A DNA stretch of 64,000 bases from Saccharopolyspora erythraea. Lineage in GTDB: Bacteria > Actinomycetota > Actinomycetes > Mycobacteriales > Pseudonocardiaceae. Both the position numbers and the translations under genes were made by a program. The stretch spans positions 5,394,001 through 5,458,000 of the forward strand of contig NZ_CP054839.1 in NCBI RefSeq assembly GCF_018141105.1. The letters are read 5' to 3'. Numbering within the stretch: position 1 is the stretch's first letter; each line of letters begins with the position of its first letter. Positions 10,041-18,195 of the stretch are shown here, piece after piece. A model generated the notes under the pieces. The model was not told where the DNA came from. It made no database searches and worked only from the letters and a program-made list of their open reading frames with translations.

Positions 10041-10847
10041 GTGGCCGAAGAGCACCTGACCCACGGATGGGAGCCCGACCTCGACGCGGGCGACTCGCTG
10101 CTGCGCCGGTACGTGCTGGCCAGCGCCGACCGCAACGCCTTCCTCGCCACCGCCGCGGGCGGCAGGCACGAGCGGTGGCCCGACCTGGCGGTGGCGGACC
10201 CGTGCTCGCCGGTGCTGTTCGACAACGCGGCCGTGCTGCTCCAGCCACCGCCCTACACCGACCTCTCCGACGCCGTGCGCAGGATGCTCGGCTTCTACCC
10301 GCCGGAGCGCCACTTCGTGTTCCTGGCCGCCTGGCCGACGCCGGACCTGTCGGAGGCCGGACTGCACCTGATGGGCCATCCGCCGCTGATGCTGCGGCCC
10401 GCGGGCGGCACCGCGCCCCCGCCACCACCGGGACTGCGCATCAGCCCGGTCGGCGACCGCGGGATGCTCGCCGACTTCGTCCGGACCCTGGTCGAGGGCT
10501 ACCCGATGCCCGGTGCCGGGGACACCGTTCTCGCCGACGAGGCCGTGCTGCGCGGGCCGCTCCGGCTGTTCGTCGGCTACGTCGGCGGCGAACCGGTCGC
10601 CACCGCCGGTGCCCGCCTCGGACACGGGATCGTCGACGTCGAATGGGTGAGCACGCTGCCCTCGCACCGCAGGCGGGGCATCGGTGCCGCGCTGTCCTGG
10701 GCCGCGACCCTCGTGCACCGCGCCGAACCGGCGATGCTCATCTCCAGCGACGACGGTCGTCCCGTCTACGAGTCGATGGGCTACCTGAACCTGACCCGGC
10801 TCACCATGTGGCACCGCCCGCCGGTCGACGACGCGCAGCGCCCGTGA
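10041..10847 (+). CDS. GNAT family N-acetyltransferase
   Basis: A 268-residue protein whose C-terminal half is a GNAT domain: PVATAGARLGHGIVDVEWVSTLPSHRRRGIGAALSWAATLVHR contains the acetyl-CoA pyrophosphate-binding R-x-x-G-x-G/A motif (RRRGIGAA, about residues 210-217), followed by YESMGYLNLTRLTMW. The N-terminal 120 residues are not assigned. GTG 10041 is favoured over GTG 10035 because of spacing to the GAGGTG at 10028-10033. The acceptor amine is unknown. It converges with the PucR regulator with 12 bp between stops. Confidence 0.82.
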   Translation: MAEEHLTHGWEPDLDAGDSLLRRYVLASADRNAFLATAAGGRHERWPDLAVADPCSPVLFDNAAVLLQPPPYTDLSDAVRRMLGFYPPERHFVFLAAWPTPDLSEAGLHLMGHPPLMLRPAGGTAPPPPPGLRISPVGDRGMLADFVRTLVEGYPMPGAGDTVLADEAVLRGPLRLFVGYVGGEPVATAGARLGHGIVDVEWVSTLPSHRRRGIGAALSWAATLVHRAEPAMLISSDDGRPVYESMGYLNLTRLTMWHRPPVDDAQRP

Positions 10848-10859
10848 ACGCCCTCGCCC

Positions 10860-12383
10860 TCACTCCCGGCCGGGCGGAAGCAGTTCGGGGAGGGTGAGCG
10901 CGAGCCAGAGCTCCTCGCGCTGGCGCGGGTCGCTCAGCGACCGGCGGGTGACGCGCTCCACCGTCCGCAGCCGGGTGCGCAGCGTGTTGCGGTGGATCCC
11001 GAGGGACGCCGCCGCCGCTTCCATGCCGGCGTTGTGATCGACGTAGGCCCGGGCGGAGCCGACCAGGTCGGTGCCGTTCCGCTCGTCGTGGGCACGCAGA
11101 TCGCCGAGCACCGCTTCGGCGAAGCGGGCCAGGCCCGCCGGCTCGATCGCGTCGCGCAGCAGTGCGGCGGCGCTGACGTCCTCGGCGTGCACGTACTGCC
11201 GCTCGTCGCTGACCAGTCCGGCGGCCCACTCCACCGCCGAGGGCAGCTGCCCAGTTCCGGCCGCCGTGCACGCGCCAGCCCGCAGTTCACCGCCGAGCTG
11301 GCGAGCGGCGCGCTGGAGCAGCTCCGGCCCGAGCCGGGGCGTGGAGTCGGGCAGCACCACGACCGCGCCATCGGCGTGCGCGCAGACCAGCGCGGGCTCG
11401 TCCGCGATGGCGTCCCGCAGCGCCTCGACCGCGCCCGGGCGGACGACGAGGACTTCGAACGGGCCGTCCGGCAGCCCGCACAGCCGCGCGAGCCGGGCAT
11501 CGCCGCCGTCGAGGAACGCGGCGAAGACGGCGGCCCGCTGCTCGTGCAGCTCGGACCGCCCGGCGCGCATCCCCAGCATCTCGATGCTCAGCAGCACCGC
11601 GGCGTGGTTGGTCAGCAGCCGGTGCTGGTTGCGGTCCACCGCCGAGGCCGTCGCCAGCCAGCCGATCGGGGCGCCGCTGAGGCCGAGGCTCTGCACCAGG
11701 ACGCCGCGGTCACCGTCGTCCCAGGCCATGGAGCTCTGCGAGCGGCGACTCCGGCGCCGCACGGCGGCCAGCACACCGGCCTGCCAGCCACCCGGCGACT
11801 CGGCGGCGGGCGCTTCCCCGGTGTCCCGCGACTCGGGCCTCGCACCCCGCGGCTCACCGACGACCCTTCCGTGCGGATCGGTCAGCAGCACCGAGCCGTC
11901 GATCCCACGCGCGAGCTCGCGCAGGATGCCGTCCGGTCCCGACCGCAGCGCCGCGCGCGCCGCCCGTTCCTGGACGTCGATCACCCGGCGCACCACCCGC
12001 AGCCGCTCCTCTGCGTGCAGCTGCGCGACGGCCTCCACGACCGCGATGAACGGTGTCGCTCCCCGCACGGCCAGCAGCGGCACCTCGTGCTCGACGGCCG
12101 CGTCCAGGACCGGCCCGGGCAGCTCTCGGCGCTCCTCGGCGAAGCCGAGCCCCGCGCACCCTCGCGCGGCCAGGCTGCGGACGTAGTCGCGCTGCCCCTC
12201 CGCGTCGCCGGGCAGCTCCAGGAAGGTGGTCAGCACCAGCTCGCCACCGCGCAGCCAGGGCGTCGGGTCGCGCAGCTCGCTGACGTGCGCCCAGCGCAGC
12301 TGCCGGTCCAGGCGGCCGGCGCCTGCGAGGACTTCCAGTTCCAGGGAAGGCTGCGCGAGCAGGTCCGCGATCGTCGGAGCCAC
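10860..12383 (-). CDS. PucR family transcriptional regulator
   Basis: A 507-residue activator-type regulator. Residues 1-120 form the PucR N-terminal domain (PTIADLLAQPSLELEVLAGAGRLDRQLRWAHVSELRDPTPWLRGGELVLTT, in pieces), the middle carries a weak GAF-like region, and residues 440-500 hold the HTH_30 motif (GMEAAAASLGIHRNTLRTRLRTVERVTRRS). GTG 12383 is chosen because the PucR domain starts at once and the palindrome at 12398-12436 then lies outside the gene; longer in-frame starts exist. It is divergent from the MHS transporter and amidohydrolase and probably controls them; PucR proteins commonly respond to nitrogen or aromatic catabolic substrates. Confidence 0.88.
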   Translation of the reverse strand: MAPTIADLLAQPSLELEVLAGAGRLDRQLRWAHVSELRDPTPWLRGGELVLTTFLELPGDAEGQRDYVRSLAARGCAGLGFAEERRELPGPVLDAAVEHEVPLLAVRGATPFIAVVEAVAQLHAEERLRVVRRVIDVQERAARAALRSGPDGILRELARGIDGSVLLTDPHGRVVGEPRGARPESRDTGEAPAAESPGGWQAGVLAAVRRRSRRSQSSMAWDDGDRGVLVQSLGLSGAPIGWLATASAVDRNQHRLLTNHAAVLLSIEMLGMRAGRSELHEQRAAVFAAFLDGGDARLARLCGLPDGPFEVLVVRPGAVEALRDAIADEPALVCAHADGAVVVLPDSTPRLGPELLQRAARQLGGELRAGACTAAGTGQLPSAVEWAAGLVSDERQYVHAEDVSAAALLRDAIEPAGLARFAEAVLGDLRAHDERNGTDLVGSARAYVDHNAGMEAAAASLGIHRNTLRTRLRTVERVTRRSLSDPRQREELWLALTLPELLPPGRE

Positions 12384-12397
12384 GGCGACCCCCTGTT

Positions 12398-12436
12398 CGA
12401 AGTGCACTCGAATGCCGACTGCGATTGTGCACTTCG
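12398..12436. promoter_or_regulatory. Inverted repeat between pucR-type gene and transporter
   Basis: CGAAGTGCAC (12398-12407) and GTGCACTTCG (12427-12436) are perfect 10-bp inverted arms separated by 19 bp, about two helical turns centre to centre plus. It lies between the PucR start and the MHS transporter start, so it is the best candidate operator for the regulator. Confidence 0.68.
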
Positions 12437-12504
12437 CATCGTGGCCGGCGCGTGCGGCGTCTCTAGTGTCTGCCGCACACTTGCCGAGTCTGCGGAGGAC
12501 GCCA

Positions 12505-13815
12505 ATGGCCGCCAACCCACCCGACACCAGCCCACCCGCCGCGAGCCCGCGGCGGGCGGCGGCAGCGGCGTTCGTCGGGACCACCATCGAGTGGTACGAC
12601 TTCTACGTCTACGCGACCGCGGCGAGCCTGGTCTTCGGGCGCCTGTTCTTCCCCGCAGGCACCTCACCGCTGGTCGGCGTGATGGCCTCGTTCGCCACCT
12701 ACGCCGTCGGCTTCTTCGCCCGGCCGCTGGGCGGGGTGGTGTTCGGCCACTTCGGCGACCGGGTCGGCCGCAGGTCCGCGCTGGTGGTCACGCTGCTGAT
12801 GATGGGCGTGGCGACCTTCGCCGTCGGGTTGCTGCCGACCTACGCGGCGGCCGGCGTGCTGGCCCCGGCACTGCTGGTGCTGCTGCGCTTCGTGCAGGGG
12901 CTCGCCGTCGGCGGCGAGTGGGGCGGCGCGGTGTTGATGGCCGTCGAGCACGCCCCCGCGAACAGGCGGACCTTCTACGGCTCCTTCGCCCAGCTCGGCA
13001 ACCCCTCGGGCGCGCTGCTGGCGACCGGCTTCTTCAGCGTGATGAGCGGCTTCGGCGAGCAGGCCCTGCTGTCGTGGGGATGGCGGCTGCCGTTCCTGGC
13101 CTCGGCGGTGCTGGTGCTGGTCGGGCTGGTGATCCGGCTGAAGGTGGCCGAGTCGCCGGTGTTCACCGAGGTGAGCGGGTCCGCGCCTGCCGAACTGCCG
13201 GTGCGCCGGGCACTGCGCTCGTCCTGGCGTGGCCTGCTGCTGGGCGTCGGCGCGCTGCCGGTCGCGGTCGGCGGCTACTACATGGTGACGACGTTCCTGC
13301 TGGCGTATGCGACCACCGAGCTGGCCGTCGAGGAGCAGTTGCTGCTCAACGCGCTGTCGGTCGCGGCGGCCGTCGAGCTGGTGTCCACGGTCGTGGTCTC
13401 GTGGCTCGGGGACCGGGTCGGCGCGCGCCGGGTCGTCATCGCCGGGCTGGCCGGGGTGGCGCTGCTGGCCGCTCCGCAGTTCCTGGTCCTCGACGGCGGC
13501 GGCACCGCACTGATCTTCCTGGTGATCGCAGTGATGCGGCTGGTGATGGCGGCGACCTACGGCCCGATGTCGGCGATCCTGGCCGAGATGTTCCCGCCCG
13601 CGGCCCGCTACACCAGCATCTCGCTGTCCTACCAGGTCGCGGGCGCGATCTTCGGCGGGCTCTCACCGCTGGCCTGCACCGCGCTGCTGGCGGCCACCGG
13701 CAGCGTCCTGCCCGTCGTGGCCCTGCTGATCGCCATGTGCGCCCTGAGCATCGCCTGCCTGCTGAAGGCGCCGCGCCACACCGACACCCCCCGACCCGCG
13801 ACCGTCCAGAGCTGA
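12505..13815 (+). CDS. MFS transporter, metabolite:H+ symporter (MHS) family
   Basis: A 436-residue twelve-helix carrier. The MHS signature is clear: FVGTTIEWYDFYVYATAASLVFGRLFFP at residues 24-50, FARPLGGVVFGHFGDRVGRRSAL for the loop 2-3 motif, and LLRFVQGLAVGGEWGGAVLM in helix 4, as in ProP/ShiA/KgtP-type symporters for organic acids and betaines. ATG 12505 follows GGAGG (12494-12498). The amidohydrolase starts 14 bp downstream, so the two form an import-and-hydrolyse unit under the divergent PucR regulator. Substrate cannot be named. Confidence 0.92.
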   Translation: MAANPPDTSPPAASPRRAAAAAFVGTTIEWYDFYVYATAASLVFGRLFFPAGTSPLVGVMASFATYAVGFFARPLGGVVFGHFGDRVGRRSALVVTLLMMGVATFAVGLLPTYAAAGVLAPALLVLLRFVQGLAVGGEWGGAVLMAVEHAPANRRTFYGSFAQLGNPSGALLATGFFSVMSGFGEQALLSWGWRLPFLASAVLVLVGLVIRLKVAESPVFTEVSGSAPAELPVRRALRSSWRGLLLGVGALPVAVGGYYMVTTFLLAYATTELAVEEQLLLNALSVAAAVELVSTVVVSWLGDRVGARRVVIAGLAGVALLAAPQFLVLDGGGTALIFLVIAVMRLVMAATYGPMSAILAEMFPPAARYTSISLSYQVAGAIFGGLSPLACTALLAATGSVLPVVALLIAMCALSIACLLKAPRHTDTPRPATVQS

Positions 13816-13829
13816 AAGGCGACACCCCG

Positions 13830-15443
13830 GTGAAGCGAACCCTGCTGCACAACGCCAAGGTCCTGACGATGGAGCCGGACCAGCCGACCGCGGACGCGGC
13901 TCTGGTCCACGGCAACCGGATCGTGGCTGTCGGCGCCGACGCCCACGCGCAGGCGGGCCCGCACGCGACGAGGATCGACGTCGGCGGGCGGACCGCGCTG
14001 CCCGGTTTCATCGACCCGCACAACCACCTGCTGTCCACCGCGGAGTCGCTGGCCTCGGTCGACGCCCGCTACCCCGTGGTGCGCGACGCGGCCGGCCTGG
14101 TCGCCGCCGTCGCCGCCCAGGCGGCGGTCACCCCGGAAGGGCAGTGGATCCGCGCGTTCGGCATGGACGATGCGAAGTACACCCGCCGCCCCACCCGGCA
14201 CCTGCTCGACGAGGCCACCGACCGGCATCCGGTCATCGTCTACCACGTCTCGGGCCACCAGGCCGTGGTCAACTCCGCCGCCCTGACCTGGCGCGGCATC
14301 GGCGCCGACGTGGCCGACCCGCCCGGCGGCCGGTTCCTGCGTGACGAGGCCGGCAGGCTCACCGGCATGGTCACCGACTCGGCGATGGAGCTGCTGCTGC
14401 CGGTCGCGGTGGACATCGGCTGCCACGGCCCGAACTTCCACACCGACCTGCCCGCCGAGCACCTGCTGGGCTGGCTGTCCGATGCCGCCCCGCACTACCT
14501 GGCCGCCGGGCTGACCACCATCGCCGACCCGCAGGTCTCGGCCCGCGAGCTGCGGATCTACCGGGCCGCGCGAGCCGCCGGGACGCTGCCGGTTCGCACG
14601 GTCGCGATGCCGCTGTCGCACCAGCTCGACGCGCTTTCGTCCATCGGGCTGGCCGGGCCGTTCGGCGACGACTGGCTCAACCTCGGCGCGATGAAGTTCT
14701 ACGCCGACGGCACCCTGCTGGGCGGTACCGCGATGTTCACCGAGCCCTACGGCGAGCACGGCCAGTTCACCGGCAGCCTGTACTGGCAGCCCGGCGAGCT
14801 CCGGTCGCTGGTCGAGCGCGCGGGCCGGGCGGGCTGGCAGGTCGCCATCCACACCCAGGGCGACCGGGCGATGGGCTTCGCCGTCGACGCCGTCACCGCC
14901 GCGGTCCGCGCCTTCGGCGACGACGCCAGGCCGCGCATCGAGCACTGCGGCCACCCCACCGCCGAACACGTCCGCCGCTTCGCCGACCTCGGCGTCATCC
15001 CGGTCAACCAGCCGAACTTCCTGCACGACAGCGGCGGGGACTTCCGCCGCAGGCTCGGCGACCGCGCGCATCGGCTGCAGCCGATGCGCGACGAGATCGA
15101 CGCCGGGCTGCGCCCGGTGCTCTCCAGCGACTCCTTCGTCTCCAGCTTCCGGCCCATGCACACCGTGGCCAACGCGGTGCGCCGCAAGACGCGGGAGGGC
15201 CAGGACATCGGCGCCGACCAGGCTGTCACGCTGGCCGAGGCGCTGCGCGCACACACGATCGACGCCGCTTTCGCGCTGCGAATGGAGGATCGCATCGGCT
15301 CGCTGCGGCCGGAAAAGCTCGCCGACATCGTGGTGCTCGACCGCGACATCGAGGCCGCCGACGTCGACGACCTGTCCGAAGCCGGTGCCTGGCTCACCAT
15401 GCTCGACGGTGAGATCGTGCACGACCCGGGCCGGCGGGACTGA
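13830..15443 (+). CDS. Amidohydrolase (YtcJ-like)
   Basis: A 537-residue metal-dependent hydrolase of the amidohydrolase superfamily, YtcJ/LAF3 subgroup. Seen are the N-terminal metal motif PGFIDPHNHL (HxH), the middle WQVAIHTQGDRAM histidine, PRIEHCGHPT and the late SSDSFVSSF aspartate. Typical length is 520-560 aa. GTG 13830 is 14 bp after the transporter stop with a GAAAGG upstream. Members hydrolyse amide, carbamate or lactone bonds; with the upstream MHS importer the substrate is probably a small amide taken up from outside (inferred). Confidence 0.88.
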   Translation: MKRTLLHNAKVLTMEPDQPTADAALVHGNRIVAVGADAHAQAGPHATRIDVGGRTALPGFIDPHNHLLSTAESLASVDARYPVVRDAAGLVAAVAAQAAVTPEGQWIRAFGMDDAKYTRRPTRHLLDEATDRHPVIVYHVSGHQAVVNSAALTWRGIGADVADPPGGRFLRDEAGRLTGMVTDSAMELLLPVAVDIGCHGPNFHTDLPAEHLLGWLSDAAPHYLAAGLTTIADPQVSARELRIYRAARAAGTLPVRTVAMPLSHQLDALSSIGLAGPFGDDWLNLGAMKFYADGTLLGGTAMFTEPYGEHGQFTGSLYWQPGELRSLVERAGRAGWQVAIHTQGDRAMGFAVDAVTAAVRAFGDDARPRIEHCGHPTAEHVRRFADLGVIPVNQPNFLHDSGGDFRRRLGDRAHRLQPMRDEIDAGLRPVLSSDSFVSSFRPMHTVANAVRRKTREGQDIGADQAVTLAEALRAHTIDAAFALRMEDRIGSLRPEKLADIVVLDRDIEAADVDDLSEAGAWLTMLDGEIVHDPGRRD

Positions 15444-15550
15444 GGGCTGTCCGGCCCCCGTGCCGACCCGGGCGATCGGTCAACCGGTCACCAGGCCCGG
15501 CGCACCCGCGCGAAGCAACAGTCCACAAGGGACTCATTGATGCGCGGGGC

Positions 15551-15841
15551 TCAGCCATCCAGGCGCGCCCGCACTTCCGGGAGGAAGTCGCCGTGCTCGC
15601 GGCGGACGGCGTCGAGGTCTATGTCGTGCGGCAGCGCCGTGACCGGCGTCCTCTCCAGCAGGTACCTGATGGACTCCACCACGAGCGCCTTCTCGTCGGG
15701 CGCGGACACGTCCAGATCGTCCACCAGCTCACGCGGCACCAGCACCCGGTGCTCGGTCGTCTGGTCGCCCTCGTGGACCTCGGCCGCGTACTCCCCGCTG
15801 CCCAGTTGCCGCCGACGACCGCCGCTGAACGGGAGCGCCAC
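15551..15841 (-). CDS. Small conserved-looking hypothetical protein
   Basis: A protein of about 96 residues with the ordered core HRVLVPRELVDDLDVSAPDEKALVVESIRYLLERTPVTALP followed by a charged HDIDLDAVRREHGDFLPEVRARL tail. Beta-strand then helices are predicted; no known domain is recognised, but codon use is coding-like. GTG 15841 is the assumed start; no good ribosome-binding site is seen and longer starts exist. It is divergent from the next gene. Confidence 0.55.
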   Translation of the reverse strand: MALPFSGGRRRQLGSGEYAAEVHEGDQTTEHRVLVPRELVDDLDVSAPDEKALVVESIRYLLERTPVTALPHDIDLDAVRREHGDFLPEVRARLDG

Positions 15842-15953
15842 GAGGGCGGCAGGACCGTTTAACGGTCGCGAACAGGGGAATCCAGTCAGCTGGAAAGAGT
15901 TGTCCGGCGCGATGGTGCGGGAGTGCCGGATGCGGACGATGGGTGGCCGGCAC

Positions 15954-16238
15954 ATGGGTGAGCAGAAGCGGGATCGCCGCGACTACGAGCGCGGTCTGCC
16001 CGGGTACCACGACCCGATGCACCGGCTGACGGGTGCGCCCGCCGCGCTGAGCGCGCTGACGTTGCGGCTGTGGCTGGCCGGGTTCGGCGCGGTGTTCTGC
16101 ACCGTGGCCGCCGTGCTGCTGTGGGTGTACCTGCCGCCGCTGAGCTGGATGGCGTGGATTCTCCTCGTGCTGGCGGTGATCGCGGTGGTCGACTTCGCCT
16201 GGGTCGCGCACCGCAAGCTCCGCGGTGAACCCGGATGA
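15954..16238 (+). CDS. Small membrane protein (DUF6343-like)
   Basis: A 94-residue protein with a charged N-terminus (MGEQKRDRRDYERGLPGYHD), the segment RLTGAPAALSALTLRLWLAGFGAVFCTVAAVLLWVY and a second transmembrane helix (SWMAWILLVLAVIAVVDFAWVAH), both shown here only in part. The organisation resembles the small two-helix DUF6343 proteins of actinobacteria. Its stop overlaps the hydrolase start by ATGA, so the two are translationally coupled. Function unknown. Confidence 0.6.
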   Translation: MGEQKRDRRDYERGLPGYHDPMHRLTGAPAALSALTLRLWLAGFGAVFCTVAAVLLWVYLPPLSWMAWILLVLAVIAVVDFAWVAHRKLRGEPG

Positions 16239-17011
16239 GGCCGGTCCGGGCAACCGGGGTTCGAACCGGCTGGGATCAGGTGGAAGTCACCGCGGCTGCC
16301 GGTACCCGGGTGCACGCCGCCGTCCTCGGGCCCCGCGAGGCGCCAGAGGTCGTCTGCGTGCACGGGCTCGGCTGCTCGCACCGGTACTTCCTGCCGCTGG
16401 CCCGGTGCCTGGCACCCGAGCTGCGAGTGGTCGCGCCCGACCTGCCCGGGTTCGGCAGCACCCCGGGCCCGCGGGAGCCGCTGGACGTGCGCGGGCTCTC
16501 CGAGTCGCTGGCGGCGTGGCTGCGCGCCACGGCGCGGCGCGGAGCGCCGCTGGTGGCGAACTCCGCAGGTTGCCAGGTCGTGGTGGACCTGGCCGTGCAC
16601 TCGCCCGAACTGCTCGGCCCGGTCGTTCTCACCGGACCCACCGTGGACCGGCACGCCCGCTCCTGGCCGCGCCAGCTGGCCCGGCTGGTCCGCAACGGTG
16701 CGCGGGAGCGGTCCGCACTGGCCTTCGTGCTCGCCCTCGACTACCTGGACTGCGGTCCGCGGCGGATCATCACCACGTTCGACCACCTGCTCGACGACCA
16801 GGTCGAGCGCAAGCTCCAGCACGTGCGAACTCCCGCAGTCGTCGTGCGCGGCAGCCGTGATCCGATCGCACCGCGCGCGTGGGCGCGGGAGGTCGCCGCG
16901 GCGCTGCCCCGCGGGCGCCTCGCGGAGGTGCCCGGCGCGGGCCACACGCTGAACTACTCGGCGCCGCAGCGGCTCGCCGAGATCATCACGGCGCTGCTGC
17001 GGGAATCCTGA
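16235..17011 (+). CDS. Alpha/beta hydrolase
   Basis: A 258-residue soluble alpha/beta hydrolase. VVCVHGLGCSHRYF gives the HG oxyanion motif, LVANSAGCQVVVDLA holds the nucleophile serine near residue 107, VRGSRDPIAP the acid and VPGAGHTLNY the histidine, so the triad is complete. The start codon overlaps the stop of the small membrane protein gene (ATGA). Its stop abuts the EspG gene on the other strand with no gap. Substrate unknown. Confidence 0.88.
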   Translation: MRPVRATGVRTGWDQVEVTAAAGTRVHAAVLGPREAPEVVCVHGLGCSHRYFLPLARCLAPELRVVAPDLPGFGSTPGPREPLDVRGLSESLAAWLRATARRGAPLVANSAGCQVVVDLAVHSPELLGPVVLTGPTVDRHARSWPRQLARLVRNGARERSALAFVLALDYLDCGPRRIITTFDHLLDDQVERKLQHVRTPAVVVRGSRDPIAPRAWAREVAAALPRGRLAEVPGAGHTLNYSAPQRLAEIITALLRES

Positions 17012-17827
17012 TCACCGGGGTACGCGTGCCGTCGCGCCAAGCACCTCGACGACGCCGCGCAAGTCGGCCTGGCGCAACGGGTTGACGCTCACCCAGCCGT
17101 CGCCCGCGCGGTTCACCCGGAGCCTGCCGCGCGGACCGTCCAACCAGGACAGCTCGGTGCCGGCCCGGACCGCACCGGAGCGGGTCCGCGCGGTCGCGCC
17201 GAGCTGCCCCCAGCCGTTGAGCTCGGGGAGCAGGCCGGCGAGCTGGTCGAGCAGTCCCGGGTCGCCCCCGCAGTCGCGGACCAGCTCGCGCAGCCGCAGG
17301 GCCTTCTCCGCGTCGTCCTCGACGCCCTCGAGCACGCGTGCCGCGCCGTTGACCGCCCGCGCGGGCAGCGTGATCGGCATCGCCCTGGCCGGGGCGAGAT
17401 CCGGCACCAGCGCGAGCAGTTCGCGGGCAAGCGCGGCCTGCGGGACCCGCCGGATGCCCACCGTGCTCGCCGGATCGTCGTCCGGCGCCTGCCGGCAGAT
17501 CAGCGCCCACGACCGGTAGACCACGACCGCCACGCCGACCGGGCCGTCCGGGGTGCCCAGCACGAGGTCGACCGTGCTCCGGTGCTCGCGCAGCGCGGTG
17601 ACCAGCTCCGCCGCGGGACCGACGGGCCCGGCGTCGTCGGCCAGGCCCCGCCAGCGCAGCGTCTGCCCCGCCGCGGCCAGCAGCACCTCGCGCTCGCCGG
17701 CGATCCGCCCGAACGACGGCACCCGCAGCGGGAAGGGCAACGCCGCACCCGCGTGCGTGGCGAGCAGGTCCAGCTCCACGAGCCCGAAGCGCAACGTGCC
17801 GGCCTCGGTCGCCGTCGCCGCCGTCAT
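17012..17827 (-). CDS. EspG family type VII secretion chaperone (module 1)
   Basis: A 271-residue protein of the EspG/ESX-1 secretion-associated family. The N-terminal strand-rich part (LRFGLVELDLLATHAGAALPFPLRVPSFG) and LVLGTPDGPVGVAVVVYRSWALICRQ, followed by the helical insert and C-terminal GRLRVNRAGDGWVSVNPLRQADL beta sheet, follow the EspG fold. EspG proteins are cytosolic and bind the tip of PE-PPE type substrates before export. It is the last gene of a three-gene minus-strand operon, overlapping the preceding EspC-like gene by ATGA. Confidence 0.85.
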   Translation of the reverse strand: MTAATATEAGTLRFGLVELDLLATHAGAALPFPLRVPSFGRIAGEREVLLAAAGQTLRWRGLADDAGPVGPAAELVTALREHRSTVDLVLGTPDGPVGVAVVVYRSWALICRQAPDDDPASTVGIRRVPQAALARELLALVPDLAPARAMPITLPARAVNGAARVLEGVEDDAEKALRLRELVRDCGGDPGLLDQLAGLLPELNGWGQLGATARTRSGAVRAGTELSWLDGPRGRLRVNRAGDGWVSVNPLRQADLRGVVEVLGATARVPR

Positions 17828-18195
17828 GTCGCCGCACCGCCGATGGACCGCAAGGACGCCGCGGCGTCGGACTCGCGATCCAGGTAGCCGGTCACGGTTT
17901 CCTTGAGGGAGCGGTGGAATCCGTTCAGCTCGGTGTCGGCCGCGGTCACCTCGCCGGTGAGCCCGGACTGGCCCGCCGCCTCGCGCAGGCGCATGGCCAG
18001 GTGCAGCGCGGGCGGCGCCGTGCCGAGCCTGGGCAGCCGTTCGGCGAGCCGGCCGGCCGAGCCGACCAGGGCGTTGGTGCGGTCGCCGAGCGCGGTGAGC
18101 GCCGCGACCTGCGACTCCAGTTCGCGCGGCTCGACCTGGTAGCCCTGCTGGGGGCTGGTCTCAGAAGGCAAGGCTGGCTCCCGTCCGTGGCTCAC
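17824..18195 (-). CDS. EspC/WXG-like small type VII secretion protein (module 1)
   Basis: A 123-residue protein with two long predicted helices (REEL-type region ELESQVAALTALGDRTNALVGS and TAADTELNGFHRSLKETVTG), preceded by a short flexible leader and ending in YLDRESDAAASLRSIGG. This architecture fits the EspC/DUF2580 group of small secreted partners; no strict WXG is seen. GTG 18195 overlaps the stop of the upstream large protein, and its own stop overlaps EspG, so all three are co-translated. It is probably a co-substrate of the large protein (inferred). Confidence 0.68.
   Translation of the reverse strand: MSHGREPALPSETSPQQGYQVEPRELESQVAALTALGDRTNALVGSAGRLAERLPRLGTAPPALHLAMRLREAAGQSGLTGEVTAADTELNGFHRSLKETVTGYLDRESDAAASLRSIGGAAT

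Noticed and set aside
10992-13829. A very long plus-strand frame that runs opposite the PucR gene and through the MFS gene region into the amidohydrolase
   Set aside because: Only the 3' part from 13830 shows a recognised domain; the rest is antisense or out-of-frame sequence of real genes.
13629-15422. A 597-codon minus-strand frame under the amidohydrolase
   Set aside because: Antisense shadow with no recognised domain.
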